From positions 970,022-1,034,021 of the forward strand of contig NZ_ARWB01000001.1 of NCBI RefSeq assembly GCF_000384475.1: a stretch of 64,000 nucleotides of DNA, read 5' to 3'. Shown here in pieces: positions 62,675 to 64,000 of the stretch (its first letter is position 1; the number at the start of each line of letters is the position of its first letter). The position numbers and the translations under genes were made by a program. The notes beneath the pieces were generated by a model. The model was not told the DNA's origin. It worked only from the letters and a program-made list of their open reading frames with translations, and ran no database searches. Origin of the DNA: Methylopila sp. M107. Its GTDB lineage: Bacteria > Pseudomonadota > Alphaproteobacteria > Rhizobiales > Methylopilaceae.

Positions 62675-63654
62675 CAGATTGCTCCTTTGAATGCGATCCG
62701 CCGCCGAAGCCCGGTGATGAGCGGCGCGCCGTAGAGGAGGGCGAGCGCGATCAGCGCGAGGGCGGCAGGGAGGGGGGAAAGATCGACCGCGACCGCGAGG
62801 GGCCGGGGCTTGGCGTTCGCCTCGAGAGCGCGGGCGAGCGCCTCGGGCTCGTCGAGCCGGACGTAACCGAGGCCGGTCGCCTCGGCGATCTGGCGAAGGT
62901 AGTTCTCCTTCACCGAGGTCAGATGTTCGTCGCCCTCGGGCATCTCGCCGAACGGGGCGTTGCGCGGATTGTAGCCGGGGCGGTCTTCCATGCCCTCCGG
63001 CGGCGGCCCGAGCCGGGAGGCCTGCGGCACGTCCTGCATGGTGAAGAAGCCGGATTCCCGGCCGAAGTCGTCATATTTCGGAATCGGCACGCGGTCGGTC
63101 CCGCCGACGCCGACGATCAGGCCCTTCAACTTGTTCCTGTCCGCGTCGAACGACTGCGGGATGTCGGCGCGGATCGGCGGGGCTTCGTGGCCGTCGGTGA
63201 GGAACGCGACGTCGGCGCCGATCGGCTCCGTGGTCTCGATCGCGGCCGTCAGGCCGTTCGCGATCCGGCTGTCGCCCTCCCACGCCATCCGCCAGTCGAG
63301 ACCCTGGATCGCGCCTGCGATCGCGCCGAAGTTCCGGCAGGTCTCCATCGGCTCGAACAGCAGGAACACGCGGCGCTCGCTGAACACGCCGAGCCCGAAG
63401 CGCGACCCGCAGGGCAGCCGCCCGATCGCCGCCGGCAGCCGCTGCTTGATCGCGTCGAACCGGCTTTGCGGCGCGCCCTTGGCGCCGTAGTCACGCGCGT
63501 TCATGGAGCCGGTGATGTCGACATAGCCGACGATGTCGTAGGTCGCGCGCTCGGCCTCGATCTCGGGCTGCGCCGCCGCCGCGACCGCGAGCGCGACCGC
63601 GCCGCCGAGCGCGACCGTGCGCCAGTCTGGCCTTCGGATCATCGCCCGGCTCAC
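62674..63654 (-). CDS. mxaL: MxaL-like von Willebrand factor A protein
   Basis: A 326-residue membrane protein with a TM helix near residues 12-28, a vWA domain with the metal site DITGSMNARDYG (residues 47-58, DxTGS instead of the DxSxS form), and a C-terminal TM helix (about residues 298-315). MxaL is needed for insertion of calcium into methanol dehydrogenase. The GTG at 63654 overlaps the stop of mxaK by 4 bases. Segments 'LPCGSRFGLGVFSERRVFLLFEP' and the tail are as in the family. Confidence 0.8.
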   Translation of the reverse strand: MSRAMIRRPDWRTVALGGAVALAVAAAAQPEIEAERATYDIVGYVDITGSMNARDYGAKGAPQSRFDAIKQRLPAAIGRLPCGSRFGLGVFSERRVFLLFEPMETCRNFGAIAGAIQGLDWRMAWEGDSRIANGLTAAIETTEPIGADVAFLTDGHEAPPIRADIPQSFDADRNKLKGLIVGVGGTDRVPIPKYDDFGRESGFFTMQDVPQASRLGPPPEGMEDRPGYNPRNAPFGEMPEGDEHLTSVKENYLRQIAEATGLGYVRLDEPEALARALEANAKPRPLAVAVDLSPLPAALALIALALLYGAPLITGLRRRIAFKGAI

Positions 63655-64000
63655 GGCAGCCCCCTCGGCCGGCCGGGGAGGTCGGTCCAGAGCTTCTTCG
63701 GCTGGGCCTTGGTCTCTTCTTCGGCGGCCTCGAGTTCGGGGAAGTCGCGGACGAGCCGCATCACCACGTCGAGATTGTAGCGGGCGTCCCAGAGCTGCGG
63801 ATCGGCCTTCAGCGCGGAGCGGTAAGCGTCCTTGGCGAGCCGGACTTCGGGGATCGCCCTGTTGATCTGGCTCGACTCGATCGCGCCGACGGCGCGGCGC
63901 GCGCGCGCGTTGCCGACGTCGTAGAAGAACTTCGCCGCGACCGGCGGGCCGCCGCGCTCGACGATCCGGCCGACCAGCGCCTGCGCCTCGTCGATCCGGT
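63651..64000 (-). CDS. mxaK: MxaK-like protein, C-terminal part (cut by window edge)
   Basis: An open minus-strand frame enters from the right edge and stops at 63651-63653. Its visible 115 or so residues contain FFYDVGNARARRA, YRSALKADPQLWDARYNLDV and end GRPRGLP, as in MxaK, the calcium-insertion partner of MxaL. The N-terminal part is outside the window. It overlaps mxaL by 4 bases, giving the order mxaK-mxaL-mxaD as in known mxa operons. Confidence 0.75.
   Translation of the reverse strand, partial: RIDEAQALVGRIVERGGPPVAAKFFYDVGNARARRAVGAIESSQINRAIPEVRLAKDAYRSALKADPQLWDARYNLDVVMRLVRDFPELEAAEEETKAQPKKLWTDLPGRPRGLP

Noticed and set aside
1-64000. Insertion sequences, prophage genes, integrases and rRNA
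   Set aside because: No transposase, integrase or phage structural protein appears in any frame, and no rRNA-like stretch was seen; the only repeats are palindromic elements and coding repeats.

Overview
The window is a GC-rich chromosomal segment from an alphaproteobacterium of the order Hyphomicrobiales (Rhizobiales). The evidence is gene order and family content: bamE and a CBP3-type chaperone divergent, then DUF177-plsX-fabH-ihfA-merR; a pyrB-pyrC-plsY-dprA/topA-rnr-DUF983-NUDIX block; rpmG next to pleD and divK; and an EipB (DUF1849) protein. The right edge enters genes that look like mxaK, mxaL and mxaD of the methanol dehydrogenase cluster, so the organism is probably a methylotroph of the Methylopila/Hansschlegelia/Methylobacterium kind. 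That genus-level guess is inference.

Layout. 1-6.9 kb: envelope and lipid housekeeping (DUF599, DUF1489, DsrE-like, BamE; then CBP3, DUF177, PlsX, FabH, IHF alpha, MerR). 6.9-16.3 kb: TamA and a very large TamB (2480 aa) whose middle third is eleven tandem repeats of about 102 residues. 16.3-22.9 kb: small Hpt protein, outer-membrane barrel, GDPD, RidA, EipB, cupin, M15 peptidase, DinB, DUF3572. 23-24.8 kb: cell-cycle signalling pair divK-pleD. 24.8-39.4 kb: rpmG, MFS exporter, NUDIX, DUF983, RNase R, topoisomerase I, DprA, PlsY, a dihydroorotase-like protein without its metal motif, PyrB, a Gly-rich secreted protein, AEC transporter, RuvX. 39.5-50.4 kb: a metal-dependent hydrolase, then three RTX-type calcium-binding proteins interleaved with gatC, gatA, a chorismate mutase, a histidine kinase and gatB; the middle RTX gene is broken by a frameshift at a G5 run. 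50.5-52.4 kb: mercaptopyruvate sulfurtransferase and cysteine synthase. 52.6-59.3 kb: a ChrR-like protein, an SDR, and a four-gene operon of photolyase, flavoprotein, DUF1365 and a cyclopropane-fatty-acid-synthase-like methyltransferase, which together resemble the singlet-oxygen regulon of Rhodobacter. 59.4-64 kb: tRNA-Asn, then a reverse-strand operon that begins in mxaK outside the window and runs through mxaL, mxaD, a beta-propeller protein, a TraB/GumN protein and an unknown periplasmic protein.

How it fits together. Most genes are core metabolism and envelope biogenesis in tight operons with 4-base ATGA/GTGA overlaps. The less ordinary parts are the TamB repeat expansion, the RTX cluster, the photo-oxidative stress group with two promoter-like motifs of the Rhodobacter RpoE type (TGATCC, 18 bases, TAAG or similar) but no sigma factor gene beside chrR, and several palindromic intergenic repeats, one of which sits inside the DUF1365 reading frame. 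No insertion sequence, prophage, CRISPR array or rRNA was seen.
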